Assembly: GCA_028583685.1 (NCBI GenBank) | Contig: JAMXIF010000048.1 | Coordinates: forward strand, 24,288,667-24,352,666 | DNA length: 64,000 bases | DNA from: Petaurus breviceps papuanus | Lineage: Eukaryota; Chordata; Mammalia; Diprotodontia; Petauridae | Direction: 5' to 3' | Part shown: positions 19,650-29,079 of the stretch, one piece after another | How the letters are laid out: each line of letters begins with the position of its first letter | How positions within the stretch are numbered: position 1 is the first letter of the stretch | Notes under the pieces: model-generated | The model's database searches: none | Seen by the model: the letters and a program-made list of their open reading frames with translations, nothing else | Told to the model about the DNA's origin: nothing | Position numbers and translations under genes: made by a program

Positions 19650-20500
19650 CATTTTAATGTCTAGTCCTCAACACACACTCAAATCCTAGGTCAGAGTATA
19701 ACAATGTCCTGAGTTATGAAGTGCCTTACATTCACTCACCTGAAAACTGGATCAATAAAAGTGGAGACAATTGAGTCAATAGCTCCCATTCCCAATTACA
19801 GGTGTTTGCCCAGTATGCTTTATTTAATTGAGACAAGGGCCATTTTGGGTGGATTTCATTGTTCTGTATGGATAGAGACTGCAGATAGGCAGAAGATGTG
19901 GTCAATAGATATGAGGTCACCAGTCTTTTGCTCACTCTAAGCATAACTATAACCAACATAGAAAAGCCAGGTGAAACTAAGCTTTCACTGCTGGAGGCCT
20001 CAAACTAGACCATGTGCCATTGCTACTGCAGAGAGCTTTGGAGGAAGCACATGAAGTCAGGAAACAGAGACAACTCAGAGGGTGTTTACCATGTTACACC
20101 AGTTCCTTTGATCTGGATAGATCTTCCCCATGGCACCTCATAGTGTGACTATACAGAGATATGGGATAAAAGATCCTGCCTCAGTGGGCTTGGAAAAAAT
20201 ACAGAAAGGGGAACCAGGGAGAGGTAGCTGCAAGATAGGAAGGGTCTAAGTATAAGGCAATGAGAACAGGACTGAAAAGCTTGTATAATTTACCCAGAAT
20301 AATCTGTTAGAGCAATCACAGAGGTGCTAGGCATAGAGTCCTGGGGATTAAGCTACCAGGAAGTTGCAGAAAAAGCAATTGCAAATTGAATTTAAGAGTT
20401 ACACACAGTACTCAACCATAAATGACCCTGGTTTCCTGAAAGGCTGTGCCCTTAGAGAAATGTTTTTTAAAGGTTAGAACTGAAAAACCAAACATGTATA
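19650..20500. other. No feature recognised
   Basis: About 850 bp of complex sequence. Short frames at 19716-19959 on both strands look like chance. No repeat family is evident. Confidence 0.4.
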
Positions 20501-20504
20501 ATTA

Positions 20505-20735
20505 AAAATAGCTAATGTTTGTATAGTTCTTTAAGGTTTGCAAAACACCACACATGTTCCTCATCTGAACATCGAAGCAAACCTGTAAGGTTTGTGCTAT
20601 TATCATTCCCATTTTACAGATGAGGAAACTGTAACAGGTAAAGTCATGTAGCCAGGAAAGTCTGAGGCAGGACTTGAACTCAGGTCTTCCTGACTCCAGG
20701 TCCAGCACTCTATCCAAAGTGCCACCTCAAAGTGC
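20505..20735 (-). mobile_element. tRNA-headed CORE-SINE
   Basis: Reverse copy: TTTAAGGTTTGCAAAACACC, CCATTTTACAGATGAGGAAA, TTGAACTCAGGTCTTCCTGA, CTCCAGGTCCAGCACTCTAT, CCAAAGTGCCACCTC. Confidence 0.85.
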
Positions 20736-20739
20736 CTTG

Positions 20740-21470
20740 GAACCATGCCCAGCTGCAACCTTGAAACCAAGCTGAGTTTACCTACCACTATTTGACTTAT
20801 CCCCTAGATACCCTCACACTTGAACCCTAAATGTTGGGCTAGCAATATGATGGTTGGGGTGACTTGAGGTATACTACATTACAGAAGTAGGTGGTCAGGC
20901 CACGGGTCTAAAATCTCAGTGTGAAGAGAAGTTTCTCATTGAATTCTGGGGCAGAGGTATTGACTAGCAATAAATATGGGGAGCCTTCTGTCCCAGGAAG
21001 CTCTGGCTGGTGTCATTGCTGGCTGTTTCCAAGGGCTGGTATCGATAGGTAGGCAGCTTAGGGAGAAGCTAGCCCTGCTTCCAAAGAATGACTTCCAACA
21101 GAGCTCCCTGCACCTGCCCTTGCTACTAGACAGCTGTTCAACATTATCATCCCCTGCAGCCTGCTGTGCCAGGCTCACTGGGGACTGGCTACCTCTAGGG
21201 TGAAGGGAGTAAAAAGGCAGATGCATCCAAGACAGGAAACTGCCTCAGTGCCAGGCTCCCTCCTAAACTGTTGGTGATCTGTTCCTGTTCTCCCATCTCA
21301 CATTGCCTCCTCACTTTGATGCCCGGGGGCCTTCTGAGAAAAGGGTCCACAACCTCTGCCTATCAGTGTTCTCTGACCTCTGATATACCCTAACAGAGGA
21401 GGGAATAGCTCAGAAGGTGCTATCAAGGATACAAACTTGACAGAGTTCCTGACATAAACCCAAAATGGAC
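20740..21470. other. Unassigned complex sequence
   Basis: About 730 bp with no repeat wording. The antiparallel frames at 20936-21226 (-) and 20976-21203 (+) are about equally long and resemble no domain, so I do not call a gene. Confidence 0.35.
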
Positions 21471-21659
21471 CTCCCATGCCCAAGACCAGGATGGTGAAAG
21501 AATTAAAAACCAGGACCTATGATGATTGCTTGAGGAAATTAGTGATGGTAAGACTGGAGAAGAGAAAATTCATGTCTATACTATATCTCTACTCTATATC
21601 TATATCTCTAGATCTCATTAGGTACATTTCATATTTCTGGATATTGTGTCCATGTTTCA

Positions 21660-21830
21660 TGTCCGTTGTTCAGTCTTTTTAGTCATATCTGACTTTTCGT
21701 GACCCCATTTGGGGTTTTCCTTCTTCTGCTCATTTTACCAATGAGGAAATGGTAAGTATCTGAAGCCAGATTGGAACTCAGGAAAATGAGCCTATTCATT
21801 ATGGCTCCACATAACTGCCCTGTTTCATAC
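21660..21830 (-). mobile_element. Long CORE-SINE, internally deleted
   Basis: It contains GTTGTTCAGTCTTTTTAGTC, GTGACCCCATTTGGGGTTTT, CTCATTTTACCAATGAGGAA and AGATTGGAACTCAGGAAAAT. The middle (GGCAAAGATACTGGAGTGG part and the CORE) is shortened. Confidence 0.75.
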
Positions 21831-21952
21831 CCAGGACTTATCAAATGGAAATATTTAAAGGGATGCCATGTAAAAGGAGATACAATTTATAGGATCATAA
21901 GAATTAGATCATCTAGGCCACTATTTTGCAGATGAAGCAACAGAGGCTTAAG

Positions 21953-22213
21953 CAGTGGTGTGCTAATAAATGTTTAACAACCAGCTCTACCGGGGGCAGA
22001 GGGGGGGGGGGGGGGGGGGGAAGAAGTGTACTTGATACACATTTAAATTTAATCTACATCATTAAGACTTTCTCCATCACTTTCTTAAGTCTAGACAATA
22101 AACCAAGCCCTAATCTGTAGCATTTGCCAACTTCGGTGGTGTAAATGCTCACATTGAAGATGTAATAATTGGCTGTCTCAAAGCTGGATTGAGCTGGCTC
22201 CAGCACACCCCTA
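21953..22213. mobile_element. hAT-like DNA element, family 2 copy 1
   Basis: The ends CAGTGGTGTGCT and AGCACACCCCTA are near-inverted repeats, as in hAT elements. Inside are TAATAAATGTTTAACAACCA and TAGCATTTGCCAACTTCGGT, shared with a second copy at 46315-46590. A 20-base G run (22001-22020) has grown inside it. Confidence 0.65.
22001..22020. repeat. Uninterrupted run of 20 G
   Basis: A pure G homopolymer within the hAT-like copy, close to the run GGGGGCAGA. The length may be misjudged by sequencing. Confidence 0.95.
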
Positions 22214-22259
22214 CTAAATGACTTAGGGAGCTAGCTTGCTACCATGGGAAGACTAGTAT

Positions 22260-22460
22260 TTGCTCATAACCAAGAGAACCTGGATTTGAGTAAACCCTGA
22301 TGCTGACAAGTAGCCAGATGTTGAAGACTGGATGACTTTATCTCTCTGAGCCTCAGTTTCTGCATTTATAAAAAAGAGATATTTGTATTACCTATTTAGG
22401 GTAGTAGTAAAGAAAGTGCATTTATAAACCTTAATATGCTATATGACTTAAATGTTTAGT
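22260..22460 (+). mobile_element. MIR-type SINE
   Basis: It contains CTCTGAGCCTCAGTTTCTGC, GTAGTAGTAAAGAAAGTGCA, TAAACCTTAATATGCTATAT. Confidence 0.65.
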
Positions 22461-22719
22461 AATGAGAAGCAGAAGCATGCTCCAGACCCAAGTCTTCCAG
22501 CTCTCAATCTATCGCTTGGATTGGAAAGGGCAAGATGCATTGGATGGAAGCACAGGGAAAGGACTTTGGTTCCATAAGAGGAAAAAATTCCCAGCAATCC
22601 AAGCTGTCCAAAAGTGAATGAGCTACTTGGAAGGTGAATTCTCTATCACTAGTGTTCTCTAAGCAAAGCCTGACTGACCACTTGGCAGGGATACTGTATA
22701 AATGATTCCTTTGATTTTA

Positions 22720-22800
22720 TATACATATATATATATATATACACACAAACACATATATACACTTATAGGTATTATATATATATATATATATATATATTTT
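22720..22800. repeat. (TA)n/(CA)n microsatellite
   Basis: Two TA runs flank an ACACAAACACATATATAC segment. Confidence 0.92.
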
Positions 22801-22809
22801 AAAAGCAAG

Positions 22810-23540
22810 TGATATTATGAAATTATAATGATATAACATGAAGATTCAAGGTTTCATATAAAATCATCTTTTTTGTGTTCTACTGTATGTATGAAAAGGT
22901 TCCTTTTGGTGTTTAAGTTAAAAACAAAAACATAAAAAAAGATTTGGTTCCTCCATTTTGTCACCACAGCCTCTGGCAAACTAAGAATTGTATGAGGAGA
23001 CTTTCAGGTGACAAAAGTTGAAAAGGGCTTTGATAGGGGACGCTGAGAGAGTGAGTAGCCACCCCCCCCCCACCCCCTCCTAGGCTCATGGAGGCTGGGT
23101 GAGGGAGAAGGCAGGAAATGAGGGACAATGATCACTGCCATCTCTTTAGCCTAAAGAACTTTAGTTTTTGAAATTTAATTCAGGAACCTCACTCAGATTT
23201 ATCTTTTTTCAGGGCAAGTGAGTAACAGATTTATCTGGACCCTATTTTTCATAACCTTAATCTTTTTGGGTAGGGGTAGGGGTGAATGTGAGGTGAATAG
23301 GCAGAACATTACATTTTGGGACCAAGACATCTAGGTTTCCTTCTTAGTTATTTGTTACTGACTTCCTCTGGAGGCTCAATTAAACTCTTAAATGACAAAA
23401 AGGAAAAGGAAGGGAAGGCAAGGGAAGATTCCTGTTTCAGGAAGGAACTGAAGAAAGTCTCTGAAGAAAACGCTTAGGCCTTGTGCCCGCACTGTATCCC
23501 CTGGGTCCAAGGGGGTCGGCTCATCTCACCCGTACCATCT
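22810..23540. other. Mostly unassigned
   Basis: It holds AT-rich sequence, a C-run (about 23063-23080) and a possible MIR fragment at 23310-23400 (TGGGACCAAGACATCTAGGT). No gene is seen. Confidence 0.4.
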
Positions 23541-23544
23541 TCCA

Positions 23545-23725
23545 GGTTTCATGGTCTAGTGCAAATGCCACTGGATTTGCAGTCAAACTACCTAGTTTCA
23601 AATCCTGGTTCTTCTTTTAGCTGTGCAGCCTTGGGTAAGTCACTTAACCTTTCTGGACCTCAATTTCCTAACCTAAGAAATGAGGGGAATTGGATTGAGT
23701 GATCTCTAAGGTCCCTCGATCTGAA
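23545..23725 (+). mobile_element. MIR-type SINE
   Basis: It contains TAGTTTCAAATCCTGGTTCT, CAGCCTTGGGTAAGTCACTT, GGACCTCAATTTCCTAACCT and GTGATCTCTAAGGTCCCTCG. It ends next to the pentamer array. Confidence 0.8.
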
Positions 23726-23765
23726 TTCTAGCATGACTAGAATGGACCCAACTGGACTGCATTAT

Positions 23766-24160
23766 AAACTGGACTGGATGGGACTGGACTGGATCAGATT
23801 AGCTCAAACTGGACTGGATTAACTTTGATTGAATTTGAATGGACTGGAATGGACTAGCCTGAACCAAAATGAACCAGACTGGACCGGATTGGATGGGATT
23901 GGAATGGATAAGATTGGACCAAACTGAACTGAGCTAGACCAGATCAAACCAGATTGGTCTGGACTGGACCAGATTGGATTGAATTGGATCTGTCTGACCT
24001 AGTTTTGACTGAACTCGATAGGGCTGGATGGGACTGGATTGGACTGGATTGGAATAGCCTCGATACAACTGGACTGGATTAGAGTGTTCTGGACCAGATT
24101 GGTCCAATCTGAATTGGAATGGACTGAGCCAGACTGGACTGGACCTGACTGGATTGGACC
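23766..24160. repeat. Pentamer satellite (GGACT/GGATT) with unbroken 5-bp phase
   Basis: The 395 bp divide into 79 consecutive pentamers with no shift of phase. By hand count about a dozen are exact GGACT and eight exact GGATT. The rest are mostly one- or two-base variants (GGACC, AGATT, GGATG, GAACT). Flanking sequence (from about 23735 and to about 24172) has similar words out of phase. Because 5 and 3 are coprime, the reverse strand reads as a five-residue SNPVQ-like repeat, which explains the two reverse frames of 77 and 62 codons. Confidence 0.9.
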
Positions 24161-24171
24161 ACACCACATCC

Positions 24172-24555
24172 CAGGCTCCATGGCCATATGATATTTCTAT
24201 CCCTCGTTGTCATCACAGCCCTATTATCCTTGCCACATCCTATATTGCATGCCTACACCGTATTTTCAACCCGACAATTCATATTCACTCTTCTTTCCCT
24301 CACACCCATGCCATTTTCCAACATTTGTTCCCAAATCATGTTCCATGTTTTGGGTCCATGCTGTGCTTCCAATGCTTTCACCTACAGTTTGTCCTCAGCC
24401 CTCCTGCCCACTGGATTTCCTTGGACCTCCTGTCCTCACTATGTCTCTGGGCATCACGCCCAAGCTAAGTCTCTTGCCCTCCCATCATGTCCCTTAGACT
24501 GGCACCTGCAAACCTCCCCCTCATGGCAGGAACAGAGCAGAGACAATTTAGAAAC
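24172..24555. other. No feature recognised
   Basis: C- and T-biased complex sequence. Three forward frames are open at once (up to 126 codons), which fits a low stop frequency from composition more than a gene. No homology is recognised. Confidence 0.4.
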
Positions 24556-24559
24556 TGAA

Positions 24560-24870
24560 CGCTCCTAAATGTTCAGATTTATAAAGCTCGGAGCTACAAA
24601 TTCCCATTTTGAGGTAGTTTCTTTTATTGCTGTTTTGGAAATCCATTCCAATCAGAGAACAATATCACAGTGCCCGACACCAATAGGAAGATTCTGTGCA
24701 GCGCTGAATCCCTCTCCCCCCATCCCCGCACTCCCACCAAGGTGGAAGCTTATGAGCACAGCTCACCTCCTAAAGCATTTTATAATAATCATATTTCTTA
24801 TGAAGCTTTAGTTTAGCTTCCTTCAAATTAAGTCTCCACAATAAAAAAACAATCGATTCAATCTCACAGA
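24560..24870. promoter_or_regulatory. Candidate conserved non-coding element
   Basis: A repeat-free island with dense developmental-factor-like words: TGTTCAGATTTATAAAGCTC, TTTTATTGCTGTTTTGG, CCATTCCAATCAGAGAACAA, ACACCAATAGGAAGATTC (CCAAT-like), GCATTTTATAATAATCATAT, CTTTAGTTTAGCTTCC, ACAATCGATTCAATCTC. It has a mixed AT/CpG character, unlike neighbouring sequence. Confidence 0.42.
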
Positions 24871-24874
24871 AAAA

Positions 24875-25140
24875 ACCCTCTTTCATTCCATCTGGCACCT
24901 CATTGAGTTTCCTGGGCCTTTCTCTCCTCTCCCTTCAGGACACCAATACCCTTTTCAAACCGCATCTGCTCTATTGGAGATGATAACACAGGCCACCTGG
25001 GACAGGAAAGTGCCCAAGAGTTCATCTCACCCAGCACCCAGCCTCCAAGTAAGACCACATCTAAGCTTTCCTTCAATCACCACAGAAACCATAAGATTTT
25101 AAAGTCGAGTGGGAACCATTAGGGTCATCTTAGAAACTAA
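24875..25140. other. No feature recognised
   Basis: Complex sequence. Nothing can be supported. Confidence 0.3.
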
Positions 25141-25144
25141 GACA

Positions 25145-25340
25145 GAGGGGCATTGTGTATGCCATGCTGGATAGGGAGTCAGGGAGGTGTGGGTTCAAAT
25201 CCCACTTTCCATGCATATTGACTGTGTGACTATGGACAAGTCACTCAAACTCTCTGAGCTGCATTTTCCTCATCTATAAAATGGATTTAAGTGCTATGCA
25301 AACCTTAAGGGACTATATAAATGTCAATTATATATCATAA
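25145..25340 (+). mobile_element. MIR-type SINE
   Basis: It contains GTGTGGGTTCAAATCCCACT, CTGTGTGACTATGGACAAGT, CTCATCTATAAAATGGATTT and GTGCTATGCAAACCTTAAGG, close to full length. Confidence 0.85.
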
Positions 25341-25539
25341 ATAAATCTATCCCTACAAACCCCATCTTTCAATCTGGATTGTTAGATGTGAACATCTCCT
25401 ATATAAGGGAAGGTGCAGAGCCTTAGGCGAGAAAGGGGTTGAGGGAAAGGATGTGGAACTAGATTTTGGAGTTGTTTGATTTGTTCAAGACCCCAATCTA
25501 GAAAGTCATGCCAAACCAGAGAGAAACTTTCCAAAGTAT

Positions 25540-25800
25540 GGTCTAGGAATAAAATGCCCTCGCTAAAAGGGTCTTTAGAACATGGAACAAATATTGTAAA
25601 ACTAGAAGGGGCTTTAGACTTGAATGTTATAAGCCAGAATACTGCAAATCAAAGCTGGAAGGAACCTTAGGCATTTTCCTATGGGAAAATTTGAAAATTT
25701 CCTGAGGAAACTGAGGCTCAGAGAGAAATTACTTAGCTAAGGTCATACTGCTATTTAGTGGCAGATCAGGAACTCTCCTCCGTCAAAGGAATAGCTTGTT
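25540..25800 (-). mobile_element. MIR-type SINE headed by ~32-bp repeats
   Basis: Units ending in AAACTAGAAGGGGCTTTAGA and AAAGCTGGAAGGAACCTTAG precede a reversed MIR body (GAAACTGAGGCTCAGAGAGA). Confidence 0.7.
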
Positions 25801-25814
25801 CTAGGTCATCAAGG

Positions 25815-26110
25815 CATTGATGGCAGAGATGGGGCCCTGTGGCCTTTCACTCCTGGACCTTCCCCTTTTCCTCTCCATTACACTGCCCACTAAGTGGCTT
25901 CATACTCTGCAAGGTAGAAGGGCCAAACAATCATCTTTCAACAGAAGCAGCAGTATAAGAACAAGGCAATGTGGGCAGAAGAGAGACAATGGAAAATGCA
26001 AAGAAAAGCCCTTCGGTTTCCCAGACCTAACTGTAGCTCAGTATTTACTCCATGATCTGACATTGCTTTGGGAACACTGGCAAACATAGGCTACTCTGCC
26101 ATACTCACTG
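25815..26110. other. No feature recognised
   Basis: A 90-codon forward frame (25817-26089) runs here and reads MMAEMGPCGLSLLDLPLFLS at its start. It has no family resemblance or codon signature that I can support. Confidence 0.35.
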
Positions 26111-26118
26111 GGCTGAAG

Positions 26119-26119
<1 letters not shown>

Positions 26120-26167
<48 letters not shown>
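26120..26167. repeat. (CA)24 microsatellite
   Basis: A pure CA run of about 48 bp. Confidence 0.97.
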
Positions 26168-26168
<1 letters not shown>

Positions 26169-26689
26169 CCAGTGGTATTTAAAAATTAAAATCCGTCCCA
26201 GACAATTGGCGCTACAGCCACTGGGGCCTCAAAAGCGGGGGTTTTGTTGTATCCAGGATTGACTATTAAACAAAGCAAGGCTGTGCTTGAAACAGTGTAA
26301 TAAAAACAAACAAACAAATAAATAAATAATTTTTTCCCAAAAATCTCCCTGCCTTTAAACACCACTTCTGTCGTAATGATTCTGGAGTTGATCCACTCTT
26401 GGAGGAGAAACTAAGGCACTACAATTTCATTTAGGTTTCCCTTTCTCATTTCCTTGATGGTTTTGTCAAGAATTCCTGCAGGAAAACACCTCCCAAAGAA
26501 CAGATTTCCCCACACACTCAAAGCTACTAACCTTCCCCACCCCCCACCCCTGCCCCCATTGGATGAAATCCTTAGACCCCCTTCTCATCTTTCCCAGGAA
26601 TTTTTTTTAATTCCACCAGGCTTCCTTGGGGATCCTAAGAGCCACTGAAGAGGTTATTATAGCACATCCTTGGGGGATGGTTAATACAC

Positions 26690-27145
26690 CAGCCCTGTTC
26701 AGACATGCAAATAATCTAATTCAAAGGCTTCCTAATTAGCCCGGCAGTTCCAGCCGGGATAAAGGGAGAGGGAGATGGGGAGGGTCGCCTTGGCACCAGC
26801 CACAGCCTGGGGGTTGGGGGGGGATGGGGAGTCTAAGGGGCAGACATTGGGCGGTTTTTAATTGCAATCTGCTGTTCGCGGCCTTGTCCTCCCTCCTTGG
26901 CATAATGAGCAGGGGCAGCCATGCCTCCTCCAAGGCCCCAAACAGTCGCCAGGACTTATTTGGCCAACACTCCCCTACTGTTTTTTCCAGGAATTGGGGG
27001 GGGAGGAGTTCCAGAGCAGAGACCTTCCAAGGAAAAGATTGGAACCACGTTAATTAATGAATTAGCCATTTAATTAACATAATTAGGCCTCATTATTTTC
27101 CTTGAGTCTATCGTCAATTTGATGACAATTAAACTGAACACTGGC
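26690..27145. promoter_or_regulatory. Homeodomain-motif-rich candidate enhancer
   Basis: No repeat wording except a G-run. The 5' part holds an octamer-like ATGCAAATAATC, then CTAATTCAAAGG and CCTAATTAGCCCGGC. The 3' part (27045-27132) is packed with TAAT cores: CACGTTAATTAATGAATTAG, CATTTAATTAACATAATTAG, GTCAATTTGATGACAATTAA. GTTAATTAA (27049-27057) and its inverse TTAATTAAC (27070-27078) form a 9-bp inverted pair 12 bp apart. This is typical of conserved developmental enhancers. The target is unknown. Confidence 0.5.
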
Positions 27146-27304
27146 AGAGGACCCAGGGGTCCCGGGAAGGATGGGGGGGGGGCGCTGGGGAGGTAGAAGC
27201 AGCCAGACACTCACTGGGGCACTTTATCCAGAGAGAAGAGCATGGGGACTAGGTCCCATGTGACAAAGAGGCAGTATGGGGAGGTGAGGGGTTGAGGAGA
27301 ATTA

Positions 27305-27510
27305 TTAAGAGGTAGTCTGGTGTAGTGGTTAGAGCACTAGACTGAGATTCAGGAAGACCTAGATTTGAATCCAGCCTCATATACATATTAGCTGTGTGAC
27401 CCTAGGCAAGTCACTTGACCTCAGCTTCCTCATTTGCAAAATGAAGAGGTTGGGCTAGATAGCCTCTGAGCTCTCTTCCAGATAAAAAAAAAAAAAATCT
27501 ATGATCAAGG
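27305..27510 (+). mobile_element. MIR-type SINE
   Basis: One of the best-preserved copies: GTCTGGTGTAGTGGTTAGAG, CACTAGACTGAGATTCAGGA, GTGTGACCCTAGGCAAGTCA, GGTTGGGCTAGATAGCCTCT, then an A-run. Confidence 0.9.
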
Positions 27511-27684
27511 ACTGCATTTTCCTACAAGGGGCTGTTTAACACTTCCCTTCTGACCCCTGCCTCTACCTCCCCAACATACACACACGCATACACAGGACAT
27601 TATTGGGAGGACTGGAGTAGAGCTATGAGCTATCCCCAGGAGTCTCTTAGGTTGGAGTTTGGCAGTGGACAATGGGACCCAAAA

Positions 27685-28085
27685 ATCACAGAATGTTAGA
27701 GCTGCAAAAATTAGAGATTTGTTATATTCAACATCACCATTCTGTAGAGCAGCTCACTGAGGACCAGAGGTGGAAAGTGATACACCCAAGGTCTCACAGA
27801 AAGTGAGTGGCAATCATGGCACAAACCCAGGATTTCCAACTCCAAGTCCAGTCATATCCTTTTCTCACCGGTAGCCCCAAGGTAGACAACTCATTGCATT
27901 TTTTTAACCTGACCTGTGATTTCATTGCCATTCTAGTAAGGAAACTCCCTCCACCAATAAATATCGACAATTACTCTACAACCTCTGGTTTTGGAGAGCT
28001 GAATGGGTCATAGCTAGTGTGTGGTAGAGAAAAGACATACTTAGGTCTGCCTTACTCCAAGGCCAGCTCTCTGCCAACTCCACTG
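27685..28085 (-). mobile_element. Two reversed MIR/CORE-SINE pieces
   Basis: 27685-27870: ACAGAATGTTAGAGCTGCAA, GGTCTCACAGAAAGTGAGTG, CCAACTCCAAGTCCAG. 27930-28085: GGAAACTCCCTCCACCAATA, GGGTCATAGCTAGTGTGTGG, ACTCCAAGGCCAGCTCTCTG, resembling the MIR3 type. Confidence 0.62.
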
Positions 28086-28099
28086 TCTCTCTGATTCAG

Positions 28100-28265
28100 A
28101 GCCAGGACAGTGAAGAGCCCTGGACCTGGAATGTAAACTCTTCAAGTCCCAGTTTGGCTACTCTGAGACCTTGGGCAAGTCTCTGAAGGTTCCCTTTTTG
28201 TCACCTCAAAAGTGAGTTTGGCCTGACTGTCCTCCAAAGTCCCTTTCAGTTCCCCCAGTCTATCA
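28100..28265 (+). mobile_element. MIR-type SINE
   Basis: It contains GAAGAGCCCTGGACCTGGAA, CTGAGACCTTGGGCAAGTCT and CCTCCAAAGTCCCTTTCAGT. Confidence 0.65.
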
Positions 28266-28499
28266 GCTAAGCCCCAGAGATGGCTCCCTGGGCTCATTCA
28301 AGGAATCTCTACAAATTCCAAGGAAGAAAAACTCCAGTACTGGTCACATCATTCAAGCACAAAAACAATGAGCTCAAGCTCCAGCCTCAGGTAGCAAGTC
28401 CCTGTGGAATGACTACCCCTGAGCTAGGCACTGCTCAGGAGACAGGAGTAGGGAAGCCACAAAATATTAGTTAAAAGGGATAGCAGAGGTGGAGGACTA

Positions 28500-28705
28500 T
28501 GGGTGGAGAGTACTGCATATTCTATCTTAGTAAGTTGATATGTTGCTTTATTTTGTAAAGGAAAAAATGGCTTTTTCTTTTTTTATTCTTTGTTGCAGAG
28601 ATGGCTTGATGGCAGAGGAGGAGAGATATACAATATTTAGACATCAAAACTGTAAATAAAAGTTAATTCTTTAAGTATAAACAAAAGTAATTTTTTAAAA
28701 AAGAG
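28500..28705 (+). mobile_element. Possible retroelement 3' end, family unknown
   Basis: TTGCTTTATTTTGTAAAGGA and a T-rich run lead to GTAAATAAAAGTTAATTC (AATAAA-type signal) and an A-rich end. The wording resembles 3' ends of interspersed repeats in marsupial DNA, but I cannot place it. Confidence 0.25.
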
Positions 28706-28769
28706 TCAGGAGATACATCTAATCCCAGTTCATGCACAAAGCAGAAGTTCTTTATGTGTGGTAGGTCAG

Positions 28770-29062
28770 CATCCATACTCTCATTTTTGTTGTTATTGAG
28801 TCTTTCAGTCATGTCCAACTCTGCATGACCCCATTTGGGGATATCTTGGCAAAGATACTGGAATGGTTTGCCATTTCCTTCTCCAGCTCATTTTACATAT
28901 GAGGAAACTGAGGCAAACAGGGTTAAGTGCCTTGCCCAGAGCCACACAACCAGGAAGTGTCTGAGGCCAGATTTGAACTCATGAAGATGGGTCTTCCTGA
29001 TTCCAAGCCCAGTGCTCAATCCACTGTGCAACTTACTCTCACTACATCCATTACTCTCATTT
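28770..29062 (-). mobile_element. Full-length long CORE-SINE with target-site duplication
   Basis: The body is 28787-29044 in reverse (GAGTCTTTCAGTCATGTCCA, GACCCCATTTGGGGATATCT, GTTTGCCATTTCCTTCTCCA). Direct repeats CATCCATACTCTCATTT (28770-28786) and CATCCATTACTCTCATTT (29045-29062) flank it. Confidence 0.92.
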
Positions 29063-29079
29063 AGGACTCCTAATAACTT

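Noticed and set aside
20936-21226. Antiparallel frames of 96 and 75 codons
   Set aside because: They mirror each other in low-stop sequence and resemble no known protein.
23934-24187. Possible secreted repeat peptide (SNPVQ repeats) on the reverse strand
   Set aside because: A pentamer array automatically gives five-residue repeats in every frame. Two frames are open, and there is no signal peptide or flanking gene structure.
24154-24568. Three overlapping forward frames of 96-126 codons
   Set aside because: Three frames open at once in C/T-rich sequence suggest composition, not coding. No domain, splice pattern or initiator context stood out.
26100-26170. CRISPR-like or spaced direct repeats
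   Set aside because: CA and other simple repeats have no regular unique spacers. The genome is mammalian, where CRISPR arrays do not occur.
28500-28705. Processed gene 3' UTR with AATAAA signal
   Set aside because: The wording is closer to the 3' end of an interspersed repeat, and no coding part precedes it. Left as a low-confidence unknown element.
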